NCBI GenBank assembly: GCA_942492065.1
Contig: CALODV010000008.1
Coordinates: 310,001-374,000, forward strand
Direction: 5' to 3'
DNA: 64,000 nucleotides
DNA from: G963665815 sp942492065
GTDB taxonomy: Bacteria; Cloacimonadota; Cloacimonadia; Cloacimonadales; JAIOQZ01
Shown here: positions 45,244 to 52,798 of the stretch, piece after piece
Position numbering within the stretch: the first letter of the stretch is position 1
Layout: the number at the start of each line of letters is the position of its first letter
Position numbers and translations under genes: made by a program
The notes under the pieces: model-generated
Seen by the model: the letters and a program-made list of their open reading frames with translations, nothing else
What the model was told of the DNA's origin: nothing
Databases searched by the model: none

Positions 45244-45360
45244 CGTAGATGTTTCCGAAGGAACACATCCAGATCCAGCGTAGATGTTTCCGAAGGAACA
45301 CATCCAGAACCCGTAGATGTTTCCGAAGGAACACATCCAGATCCAGCGTAGATGTTTCCG
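45244..45360 (+). repeat. Tandem hairpin repeats, 33-35 base units
   Basis: Three copies of CGTAGATGTTTCCGAAGGAA-CACATCCAG plus a short linker (starts 45244, 45279, 45312), and a fourth (45347) that opens the cloverleaf-like element. Each unit folds as GATGT/ACATC plus TTCC/GGAA around GAA, with one bulged C. Spacing and hairpin symmetry do not fit a CRISPR array. Confidence 0.85.
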
Positions 45361-45441
45361 ATTTATTAATCGGAAGCTGAGGGTAAGAATTCCATGTGGA
45401 ATTTATTGTCAGGGACAAGATTGTCTTGTTCCGACATCTAC
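45348..45441 (+). repeat. Cloverleaf-like element with three internal hairpins
   Basis: GTAGATGT (45348-45355) pairs perfectly with ACATCTAC (45434-45441). Inside are TTCCGATT-TATT-AATCGGAA (45356-45375), AATTCC-ATGT-GGAATT (45388-45403) and GGGACAAGA-TTG-TCTTGTTCC (45412-45432, one G-T pair). It is not a tRNA: there is no anticodon arm pattern or T-loop. Confidence 0.65.
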
Positions 45442-45552
45442 ACAAAGCTAAAGGTTGTTTTCTTAAATACTCATTCAATAATGAATAGACATCTGATGTT
45501 GCTATATAAAAAAAGTTATAGAACTTCTCAAAAACAATCAATAAAAGTTTAC

Positions 45553-45580
45553 TTGACAATAGAATATACGATTATAGTCT
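45553..45580 (+). promoter_or_regulatory. Promoter
   Basis: TTGACA, 16-base spacer, TAGTCT. The -35 and following bases (TTGACAATAGA) recur ahead of the Rhs gene at 56684. Confidence 0.5.
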
Positions 45581-45600
45581 TAATGTAATTGGAGGAAATC

Positions 45601-46803
45601 ATGAGATATCTAAGATCATTATTTGCATTGTTATTACTTGCGGCTGTTGGGAATCTTGTTGCCCAGAATACAGAAAGGCAGGATTTTTATAAAACGATTA
45701 TGAGCTATGTAGGAGAGGGTCCATATATTGAAGTTTATAACTGGAATGACAAAGCTGTCAGTTCGTGGACACTATTAGATTTTAATGACTCAATCTATAC
45801 AGATGTAAACATGTATTACTCAAACGGTAAAATAGACTCGATCTCAGGAGCATATCCTGGTATCACGGGTTCTCAGAAAATTTATGGTGTTCTCTGGAAC
45901 AATGGTAATATCAGCGAATTGTACAGATATGTTATTGATGATTCCAGTGTTTTGCAGGATAGATATTTATTAGTGCATGACACGAATGGAAATCTTACAC
46001 AGATAACAAAGCAGAACTTCCAGGATCCAAGCTGGTATGATGTGGAAAGAAGAATATTTACATACGATCAGGACAGAATCTCTGAAGTTCTTCATGAAAT
46101 ACGAAATGCAGGGCAATGGGAAAACTACACAAAATACGAACTGACATATTCAGCGAATAATATTGAGATATGCAAGAAATATTTCAGTGGAACATGGATT
46201 AGTAACACACTGTATACAATTACCCATAATGGTACTGCAATAACTGAGAGGCTTAAGCAGAATTATGATGCAAATGATGATACGGTATTAAATAACAGAT
46301 CGAAGTTGGAATACCAGTTAAATGGTGATCTACCTGTTATATGCAATTACAGTCTATGGCAGGATAGTTTATGGGTTTCAGATATGAGATATACATACAA
46401 TTATGATACTGAAATGAGATTAGTACAGATTGATTCCGAAATTTATGCACAAGGACAGTGGCTTGACTCCTTCAGGGATGTTTTTACATATTTGGCAGTA
46501 ACCGCTGTAACAGAAAATGCCCCTGCACCTGTATTTTTACTGACCAACTACCCGAACCCATTCAATCCTGAAACAACCATACAATACAGTCTGAATAATC
46601 CTGGAGAAGTATGTCTTGAAATATACAATCTTAAAGGACAAAAAGTAAAGACTCTGGTAGATGCTCAGGTTTCAGCCGGCTCTCACAGCACGGTCTGGAA
46701 AGGTGAGACCGATTCCGGTAAGGATGTATCATCCGGTGTTTATTTTCTCAGACTGGTATCCGGTCAACAGGATGAAACACGCAAGGTTGTATTAATGAAG
46801 TGA
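45601..46803 (+). CDS. Secreted protein with YD-like segments and sorting domain
   Basis: 400 residues from the ATG after GGAGG. Signal peptide (about 1-21, ending LVAQ). The body (about 25-300) holds repeated segments such as LLVHDTNGNLTQITKQNF, FTYDQDRISEV and YTYNYDTEMRLVQI, which resemble degenerate Rhs/YD repeats. It ends in a sorting domain (NYPNPFNPETTI, VYFLRL, KVVLMK). Exported, probably surface-located. Function unknown. Codon use like its neighbours. Confidence 0.83.
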   Translation: MRYLRSLFALLLLAAVGNLVAQNTERQDFYKTIMSYVGEGPYIEVYNWNDKAVSSWTLLDFNDSIYTDVNMYYSNGKIDSISGAYPGITGSQKIYGVLWNNGNISELYRYVIDDSSVLQDRYLLVHDTNGNLTQITKQNFQDPSWYDVERRIFTYDQDRISEVLHEIRNAGQWENYTKYELTYSANNIEICKKYFSGTWISNTLYTITHNGTAITERLKQNYDANDDTVLNNRSKLEYQLNGDLPVICNYSLWQDSLWVSDMRYTYNYDTEMRLVQIDSEIYAQGQWLDSFRDVFTYLAVTAVTENAPAPVFLLTNYPNPFNPETTIQYSLNNPGEVCLEIYNLKGQKVKTLVDAQVSAGSHSTVWKGETDSGKDVSSGVYFLRLVSGQQDETRKVVLMK

Positions 46804-46865
46804 TTAAGGCTTTCATCGCCCTGTAGGATTTACTATTCTGCACTGGCTTGTGCTGATCTACCTGA

Positions 46866-46893
46866 CGCGTAGAGGCAACCGGACGGTTGACTC
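46866..46893 (+). repeat. CGTAGA-headed palindrome, fourth copy
   Basis: CGCGTAGAGGCAACCG-GA-CGGTTGACTC. The same head as the 25981 copy (CCTGACGCGTAGAGG). Confidence 0.75.
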
Positions 46894-46952
46894 ATGACAA
46901 TTAAACCACGGAAAAACACGAAATGACACTGAAAGCAGGACTGCTCTCTTGG

Positions 46953-46990
46953 ACACCTTTCCAATGGTTGAGAACCTTTGGCAATGGTGT
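46953..46990. repeat. Long hairpin repeat, partner of 25882
   Basis: ACACC...CCA..GGTT-GAG-AACC..TGG....GGTGT. The apex sequence matches the 25882 copy; the outer stem is different in sequence yet still paired. Confidence 0.6.
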
Positions 46991-47010
46991 GACATTTGTA
47001 TCATCAAAAA

Positions 47011-47035
47011 AGGAACCCGACATTATCAGGTTCCT
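47011..47035 (-). terminator. Terminator for the lipoprotein pair
   Basis: AGGAACC pairs with GGTTCCT; on the minus strand it is followed by a T-run. Confidence 0.75.
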
Positions 47036-47058
47036 GCTTAAAAACTAAAACATTAAAT

Positions 47059-48105
47059 TTACATGTATTTTCCAACAATTTTATCAATATAGCAATTTGA
47101 TGACTTAAACTCAATTGTATTATCATGTTTGAATTCAGAGAATCTTATCATTTTCTTTTCTTTACCATTGATGAAAACCTTGAATATTGATTTGTCTTTT
47201 ACTAATTCTAATATAAAAAGTTCATTACTTTGTGAGGAATGGAATTTATTTCCGTTTAGCTGACTCACACCAAAACTTAAGTTACCTACCGTTATCTTTA
47301 AATCATTATCATTATTCTTTAAGTAAAATGAAAGCTTGAAATTTTCTGGGAAATTAACTTCCGGTATAGTAAAATTATGCTTTTTACCTTTGAAAGTTGA
47401 TAATACTGATTTTGCATTAACTTTCTTTACCATCAATGTTGAACCACCTATCCAATTACTTGGCAGCATTCCCTCTTCAGTTGATGAAAAGTCTTCGAAA
47501 TAAAAATCACTATTACTGGAACCGGATTTAATTGTGGAATTGTGGGATATGGAAGAGACTGTAGATTTGTTAGTAATGGTGCTTAACATTGTGGTTAGCT
47601 GGTTATTCTTTGGTAAACTTGATGATGCCACAGATATTAACTCACCCGTTTCTGCTGAAATCAATCTTGCATTAACTTTGATCCCATCATTTAATAAAAT
47701 TGTTGTTCCAACTACAACAGCTTCAACACCCAAAATTTTCCCAATACTTACAGAAGTTTCTTCATCAATATTTCCGCTTAAATTCATACTCTGTTCTTCA
47801 AGTAAGGAATTTATTAAATTTCTTTCAATTAAAACAAATTTCTTTGTCATGAATAGCTTAGTTGTTAACTCTTCAACCAACAATTTACTCAGGTTAGTCT
47901 GATTATTATCAATATCATAGAATGTAAGGATAGCAATTCTTTTATATCCACCATTATTCAGTCCATCAATGAGTTGATTGGCTATAACGTTAATATTGTA
48001 ACTAAAAGTGTTGTTCGATTCATTTTGACTCACATTTGCTGAAATCTGCTGCGTTGAGCATGAAATGGTGATGAAAACTAATACTGCGATTATTATTTTA
48101 TTCAT
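47059..48105 (-). CDS. CsgG/FlgO-like lipoprotein with C-terminal jelly-roll-like domain
   Basis: 348 residues. Lipobox ITISC near residue 16. Residues about 35-180 match the CsgG/FlgO type: RIAILTFYDIDNN, FVLIERNLINSLLEEQ and ILGVEAVVVGTTI. The rest (about 205-345) starts FYFEDFSSTEEGMLPSNWIGGS and closely resembles the mature part of the upstream gene's product. It overlaps that gene by 8 bases and shares a terminator. Probably an outer-membrane-associated protein. The precise role is unknown. Confidence 0.8.
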   Translation of the reverse strand: MNKIIIAVLVFITISCSTQQISANVSQNESNNTFSYNINVIANQLIDGLNNGGYKRIAILTFYDIDNNQTNLSKLLVEELTTKLFMTKKFVLIERNLINSLLEEQSMNLSGNIDEETSVSIGKILGVEAVVVGTTILLNDGIKVNARLISAETGELISVASSSLPKNNQLTTMLSTITNKSTVSSISHNSTIKSGSSNSDFYFEDFSSTEEGMLPSNWIGGSTLMVKKVNAKSVLSTFKGKKHNFTIPEVNFPENFKLSFYLKNNDNDLKITVGNLSFGVSQLNGNKFHSSQSNELFILELVKDKSIFKVFINGKEKKMIRFSEFKHDNTIEFKSSNCYIDKIVGKYM

Positions 48106-48778
48106 TGATACCTACTTTACCTGGGTCATAACCATATATTTTACTTATTGAAAAATCAACAAATGAGTTAATAGAGAATGTTGAGCCGGAGAAATCATCT
48201 TTTCGTATTACTTTGCATTTTTTGCCATATATATATAGTGTGAAGACCTGAGCTTTTCTTTCTATTCTGATTTTCATGTTTCTCATGTAAATAGCTCCCT
48301 GGAAGTTTGTGTCCCAATAAAGAACATTACCACTATTATCTTCCGGTATGACATAAAATTTATGAATACCATGTTTTGTATTTAACTTGCTTTCTCCGAA
48401 ATATACTCCTCTTGAAGAAATGCTGAGAGATAGATTTCCTATAGAGAAGTTCATACCTTTGTTAAATATATTAGTTTTGGTTTTATATGATGCAATATCG
48501 AATTCAAATACAAAGTTATCTGGAAATTCGATGTTATCAACTGTTACTTGATGTCCTGTTTTCCAATCAGCTTCTTTGAAGGGAGTTAAGCGATTTGATG
48601 AGTTTACAGCAAGCGTAGAACCACCTATCCAGTTTTGGGGAAGTGTTCCTTCCTGTGTGCTACGAAAATCTTCATAATAAAAACAATTCTCTTTTGGAAT
48701 GGAATAAGGAACCATCGAAGCACAGCCGATAATAAGAGAAATAATTATTAATAGAAATAATATTTTGATTATCTTCAT
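48098..48778 (-). CDS. Lipoprotein with stand-alone jelly-roll-like domain
   Basis: 226 residues. Lipobox LIIGC near residue 19. FYYEDFRSTQEGTLPQNWIGGSTL... matches the fused domain of the next gene, and later blocks (FPDNFVFEFDI, ISIGNLSLSIS-type strands, KIRIERKAQVFTLYIYGKK) suggest a concanavalin-like beta sandwich. Good AGGAG ribosome site. Probably a partner or ancestor of the fused protein. Not otherwise recognised. Confidence 0.75.
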   Translation of the reverse strand: MKIIKILFLLIIISLIIGCASMVPYSIPKENCFYYEDFRSTQEGTLPQNWIGGSTLAVNSSNRLTPFKEADWKTGHQVTVDNIEFPDNFVFEFDIASYKTKTNIFNKGMNFSIGNLSLSISSRGVYFGESKLNTKHGIHKFYVIPEDNSGNVLYWDTNFQGAIYMRNMKIRIERKAQVFTLYIYGKKCKVIRKDDFSGSTFSINSFVDFSISKIYGYDPGKVGINE

Positions 48779-49229
48779 TTTTTCTCCTCTATATTTGCAT
48801 TTGAAATTTCAACATGATTCAGTAATGAAATTAATTAGAGAGTATTCTCAAAAAGAGCTATTACTTATTCAGCTTGTCAAGACAAATCTTAAAGTATAGG
48901 ATTTAACATTATTGAGATTATGCTCTCGGTTATTGTATAAATAGCTATACCTTATTTTATATAAATGGCTTAAGTAATTTTGTATTTTCATATAGAGTTA
49001 AATAAAAGATCAAGAATTATCATAATTGTTGAACAATGTAAGATTAATAAATATCTGATGCAGTACCCTTGCAAAAAGACCCCTAACCTTCGCAAATAGT
49101 AAATACTGCTTTCTATACAAAGATTTATTGAAACTAATTACTAGTATGATATTTTATAGAGTAAGATAAAGCGAGCAGGGATGTTCGCAAACCATTTGCT
49201 TTGCATGTGCAAATAGCATTACAGTAAAA
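48779..49229. other. Intergenic region between lipoprotein pair and iorAB
   Basis: AT-rich. Contains a minus-strand TTGACA (48880-48875) that may belong to the lipoprotein promoter. No credible gene, RNA or repeat was recognised. Confidence 0.35.
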
Positions 49230-49230
49230 A

Positions 49231-49258
49231 AAAAGAACCCGATCAAATCGGGTTCCTT
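49231..49258 (-). terminator. Terminator of iorAB
   Basis: GAACCCGAT pairs with ATCGGGTTC; long T-run on the minus strand. Confidence 0.85.
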
Positions 49259-49280
49259 GATATATAATACGAATTAATGT

Positions 49281-49850
49281 TTATGCTTTTTCCCTTCCTG
49301 CATGGAAAGCTTTGATGTTAGCTTCAACAACTTCATCACCTTTACGTCCAAAAAGGAATTTGATTCCTTCTTCGAATTTTTCAACAGGGATGTCGATGTG
49401 TTTACTGGCAGCACCAAGAATAACCATGTTCATAGATCTTTTAGATCCGAGTTCAGCAGCAAGTGTGTCAGCGTCAAAAGCAACATTGTTTTTTACTTTT
49501 TTCACTGCATCAAGCACTGTGTCAACTTCAGGGTAATTAGGAATGTTGAGTACAGGTGTAGTGTTTGTAACAATCCAGCCATCTGTAGCAAGATAAGGCA
49601 TATATCTGAGAGCTTCCATAGGTTCTACGGAGAGAATCATATCTGCCTGACCTAATGGAACGAGATCTGAGAATACTTCTGTGTCAGAGATTCTGAGGTG
49701 AGATTGAACGTCTCCGCCTCGCTGACTCATACCGTGAACTTCAGCCTGTTTCAGGTGCAGTCCGGATTCAACAGCAGCATAACCAATGATTGCAGCGATA
49801 GAGAGGATTCCCTGTCCACCGACTCCGGCTAAAATTATATCTATTTTCAT
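49281..49850 (-). CDS. iorB: Indolepyruvate ferredoxin oxidoreductase beta subunit
   Basis: 189 residues of the gamma-type POR family. GVGGQGILSIAAIIGYAA begins the chain, KQAEVHGMSQRGGDVQSHLRIS is the family signature, and the rest matches IorB length. With IorA it oxidises aryl pyruvates (from Trp, Phe, Tyr) to acyl-CoA and reduces ferredoxin, in the cytoplasm. Overlaps iorA by 4 bases. Confidence 0.94.
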   Translation of the reverse strand: MKIDIILAGVGGQGILSIAAIIGYAAVESGLHLKQAEVHGMSQRGGDVQSHLRISDTEVFSDLVPLGQADMILSVEPMEALRYMPYLATDGWIVTNTTPVLNIPNYPEVDTVLDAVKKVKNNVAFDADTLAAELGSKRSMNMVILGAASKHIDIPVEKFEEGIKFLFGRKGDEVVEANIKAFHAGREKA

Positions 49851-51445
49851 TTGTTACCTCCGGCACGCTTTCTTTTAGCAAATACATGAATACAAGGTCT
49901 TCTTGCGATAACAACAGAAACACCATTGTAATTGAATTCTTCGGTAAATACTTTCACGTTTTCGTCGTGTTTAGCTTTAAGAGGAGTAATCACTCTGAGG
50001 TGTTCTTCTTCCACTCCGAGACCAAGACAGATTCTTTCAAGTTTTCCGGTTACAGATGAGTCCTGCATACCTGTCATTGCAGTAGTGTCATTATCCAGAA
50101 TAAGGATTACAACATTTGCATTCTTTTCAACAGCGTCAAGGAGACCTGTAATTCCGGAGTGACCGAATGTGGAATCGCCGATTGCAGCAACAGATGGGAA
50201 TAAACCGGCATCTGCAGCACCGATAGCCATAGTAACTGATGCACCCATATCTACACATGAATCAATTGCATCGTAAGGTGGCTGATAACCGAGTGTGTAA
50301 CAACCGATGTCTGAGAAGACATGACCTTTACCGTATGGCTCAAGAGCTTCATTGAGAGCAACATAAGAGTCGATATGAGGACAGCCAACGCAAAGTGCAG
50401 GTGGTCTGCCTGTTACGAGTTCAGGCATAGGGCTGTTATTATATTCAGGAAGTCCAAGACCTTTTCTGACAATAGCAGGATTTAATTCGCCATCACGTGG
50501 GATAGCTCCGCTTAATCTACCTGTAATCTTTGTTCCGGTTCCGAAATAACCTTTAAGCATTTCTTCAACGAGCGGCATACCCTCTTCAAGAACTAAAACT
50601 TCGTCACATTCAGCAGAAATCTTTTCTACATATTTTTTAGGTAATGGGTATTGGCAAACTTTAAGGATTGGGTGATTGAAGTTTTCATCAACGTTTTCCA
50701 TAAGGTAATTGTATGCTAAACCACAGGCAATAACACCGAGTTTTTTATCTTCACCATCACGGTAAGAATTGAATGGAGAGTTTTCAGACTCAGTTACCAG
50801 ATCGTCTTGTATTTTAAGATGTCTTTTATATTTCTGTCTTGCTATAGCCGGTAAGAGCATGAATTGTCTTCTGTTTTCAGGAAGATGCATTTCATTTTCG
50901 GCAATTTCTTCAATTCTTTTAACACCTGCTCTGGAGTGAGCTAATCTTGTTGTAAGACGGAAGAGGACAGGTACATTATATTTTTCAGAAAGTTCGAAAC
51001 CATGTTTTGCCATGTCATAGGCTTCCTGCTGATTTGCCGGCTCAAGATAAGGCAGTAATGCGAATTTACCGTAAAATCTTGAATCCTGTTCGTTTTGGGA
51101 AGAGTGCATAGATGGATCGTCTGCAACAGCAACGATTAATCCGCCATTAGCTCCTGTAAGAGCTGAATTCATATAAGGATCAGCCGCTACATTAAGTCCT
51201 ACGTGTTTCATGGTTACAATAGCTCTTTTACCTGCATAAGACATACCGATAGCAGCTTCCATAGCTGTTTTTTCATTTGCAGACCAGGTTCTGTGTACGT
51301 TTCTTTCCTTTGCCTGCTTAGAATGCTGAATATATTCACCGATTTCGGTAGATGGAGTTCCCGGATAACCGTAGAATCCTGATAAACCAGCATCAAGAGT
51401 TCCCTGCGCAAAAGCTTCATCGCCTAACAAAAGCAGTTTTTGCAT
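49847..51445 (-). CDS. iorA: Indolepyruvate ferredoxin oxidoreductase alpha subunit, without ferredoxin domain
   Basis: 532 residues from the ATG with AAGGAG six bases before it. The N-terminal POR domain has GDEAFAQGTLDAGLSGFYGYPGTPSTEI, and the TPP-binding half has GDSTFGHSGITGLLDAV and LDNDTTAMTGMQ. Known IorA proteins usually continue with a 2[4Fe-4S] ferredoxin domain; here the chain stops soon after RRPCIHVFAKRK, with no cluster motif, and iorB follows at once. Electron transfer may therefore use a separate ferredoxin. Function in amino-acid fermentation is inferred from the family. Confidence 0.92.
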   Translation of the reverse strand: MQKLLLLGDEAFAQGTLDAGLSGFYGYPGTPSTEIGEYIQHSKQAKERNVHRTWSANEKTAMEAAIGMSYAGKRAIVTMKHVGLNVAADPYMNSALTGANGGLIVAVADDPSMHSSQNEQDSRFYGKFALLPYLEPANQQEAYDMAKHGFELSEKYNVPVLFRLTTRLAHSRAGVKRIEEIAENEMHLPENRRQFMLLPAIARQKYKRHLKIQDDLVTESENSPFNSYRDGEDKKLGVIACGLAYNYLMENVDENFNHPILKVCQYPLPKKYVEKISAECDEVLVLEEGMPLVEEMLKGYFGTGTKITGRLSGAIPRDGELNPAIVRKGLGLPEYNNSPMPELVTGRPPALCVGCPHIDSYVALNEALEPYGKGHVFSDIGCYTLGYQPPYDAIDSCVDMGASVTMAIGAADAGLFPSVAAIGDSTFGHSGITGLLDAVEKNANVVILILDNDTTAMTGMQDSSVTGKLERICLGLGVEEEHLRVITPLKAKHDENVKVFTEEFNYNGVSVVIARRPCIHVFAKRKRAGGNK

Positions 51446-51773
51446 GTTTATCTCCTTCAATTTTATTGTTTTTCCCTAATATTTTTCGTAACTGATTTAT
51501 AGCAAGTACTTTTTTCAAGTGAGAAATCATTGACTAAAATTGTCAGGGAATTTTTTTTTACAAAAAGAGAGCTTTGCATAAATGCAGGAACTGTCGGTTG
51601 CGGCATAAGATGTTTTATGAAAAATTCTGATTACTCCTGAAAGTTCTTTTAAAATTTATGAATTTTAGATGTAACCTTGATACAGAAAACTTCATATACT
51701 CGTATATATTTAGAAATATATGGTATACACAATTGATTTATGCAAGTCCTCAAAAAATAATTTGGAGAATCTA
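51446..51773. other. Divergent promoter region, iorAB and trpS
   Basis: Minus strand: an extended -10 (TTGCTATAAAT, near 51520-51530) before iorA. Plus strand: AT-rich with TTGATA upstream of trpS. No other feature was recognised. Confidence 0.4.
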
Positions 51774-52766
51774 ATGAAAGTATCTTTAACAGGAATAAAG
51801 CCTACCGGTGATCCGCATATCGGGAATTATCTCGGAGCAATAAAGCCTGGTCTGGAATTATCTGAGCAGTACAAAAGTTTTTATTTCATTGCAGATTATC
51901 ATGCACTGAATTCAATGCGAGATCCTAAAGAACTCAGAAAGATGAGTCTGGAGATCGCTGCTGCCTGGCTAGCCTGTGGACTGGATACTGAAAAGGTTGT
52001 ATTTTACAAACAGTCACATGTCCCCGAAACATTTGAGCTAGCTACTTTACTGGCGGCCTTTACTCCAAAAGGTCTAATGAACCGTGCCCATGCCTACAAA
52101 GCAATGATTGCCAATAATAAAGAGCTTAACCGTGACCTTGACGATGGAGTGAATATCGGGCTGTTCACATATCCTGTGCTTATGGCTGCTGATATCCTTT
52201 TATTTGATGCTGATATAATTCCTGTAGGTAAGGATCAGCTTCAGCATGTGGAAATGACAAACGATATTGCTCAGACAATAAACCATAATTACGGTAAGCA
52301 GGTATTTAAGCTTCCTCAACCTTTACTAAGGGAGAACTCCATGACAGTTACAGGTCTTGATGGAAGAAAAATGAGTAAAAGCTACAGCAACACTATTCCA
52401 ATGTTCTTGACAGAAAAGAAGCTTAGAAAAACAATAATGAAAATTGTTACGAACTCACAGACTGTTGAAGAACCCAAAGATCCGGAAAACTGCAATGTGT
52501 TTACTTTGTATAAATTATTTGCAACTGAGGAAGAACAGACAGCACTTGCAGATCAATATCGTGCCGGTGGAATGGGATGGGGAACAGCTAAGCAGGTGCT
52601 TTTCGAAAAACTGAATTCTGTGTTGACACCAATAAGAGAAAAGTATAATGATCTGATGGCTGATACGGCCTATATAGATAGAGTTCTTAAAGAAGGCTCT
52701 GAAAAAGCAAGAAATATCGCTGATCGAAAGATTCAGAAATTAAGAAAGACCATAGGGGTTATTTAA
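51774..52766 (+). CDS. trpS: Tryptophanyl-tRNA synthetase
   Basis: 330 residues from the ATG with TTGGAGA upstream; an earlier in-frame start would add an unrelated tail. Class I synthetase: GIKPTGDPHIGNYLGAIKP holds the HIGH-like motif, and GRKMSKSYSN is the KMSKS motif. Standard length. It charges tRNA-Trp. Followed after 32 bases by a TPR kinase gene on the same strand. Confidence 0.97.
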   Translation: MKVSLTGIKPTGDPHIGNYLGAIKPGLELSEQYKSFYFIADYHALNSMRDPKELRKMSLEIAAAWLACGLDTEKVVFYKQSHVPETFELATLLAAFTPKGLMNRAHAYKAMIANNKELNRDLDDGVNIGLFTYPVLMAADILLFDADIIPVGKDQLQHVEMTNDIAQTINHNYGKQVFKLPQPLLRENSMTVTGLDGRKMSKSYSNTIPMFLTEKKLRKTIMKIVTNSQTVEEPKDPENCNVFTLYKLFATEEEQTALADQYRAGGMGWGTAKQVLFEKLNSVLTPIREKYNDLMADTAYIDRVLKEGSEKARNIADRKIQKLRKTIGVI

Positions 52767-52798
52767 ACTGATTGCTAACTAAGTTGGAGTGATTAATA

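Noticed and set aside
45244..45441. Possible CRISPR array
   Set aside because: Units are adjacent hairpins without unique spacers of fixed length, and no cas genes are nearby.
45348..45441. tRNA gene
   Set aside because: Cloverleaf-like outline but no T-loop GTTCRA, no CCA-compatible acceptor stem and no plausible anticodon arm.
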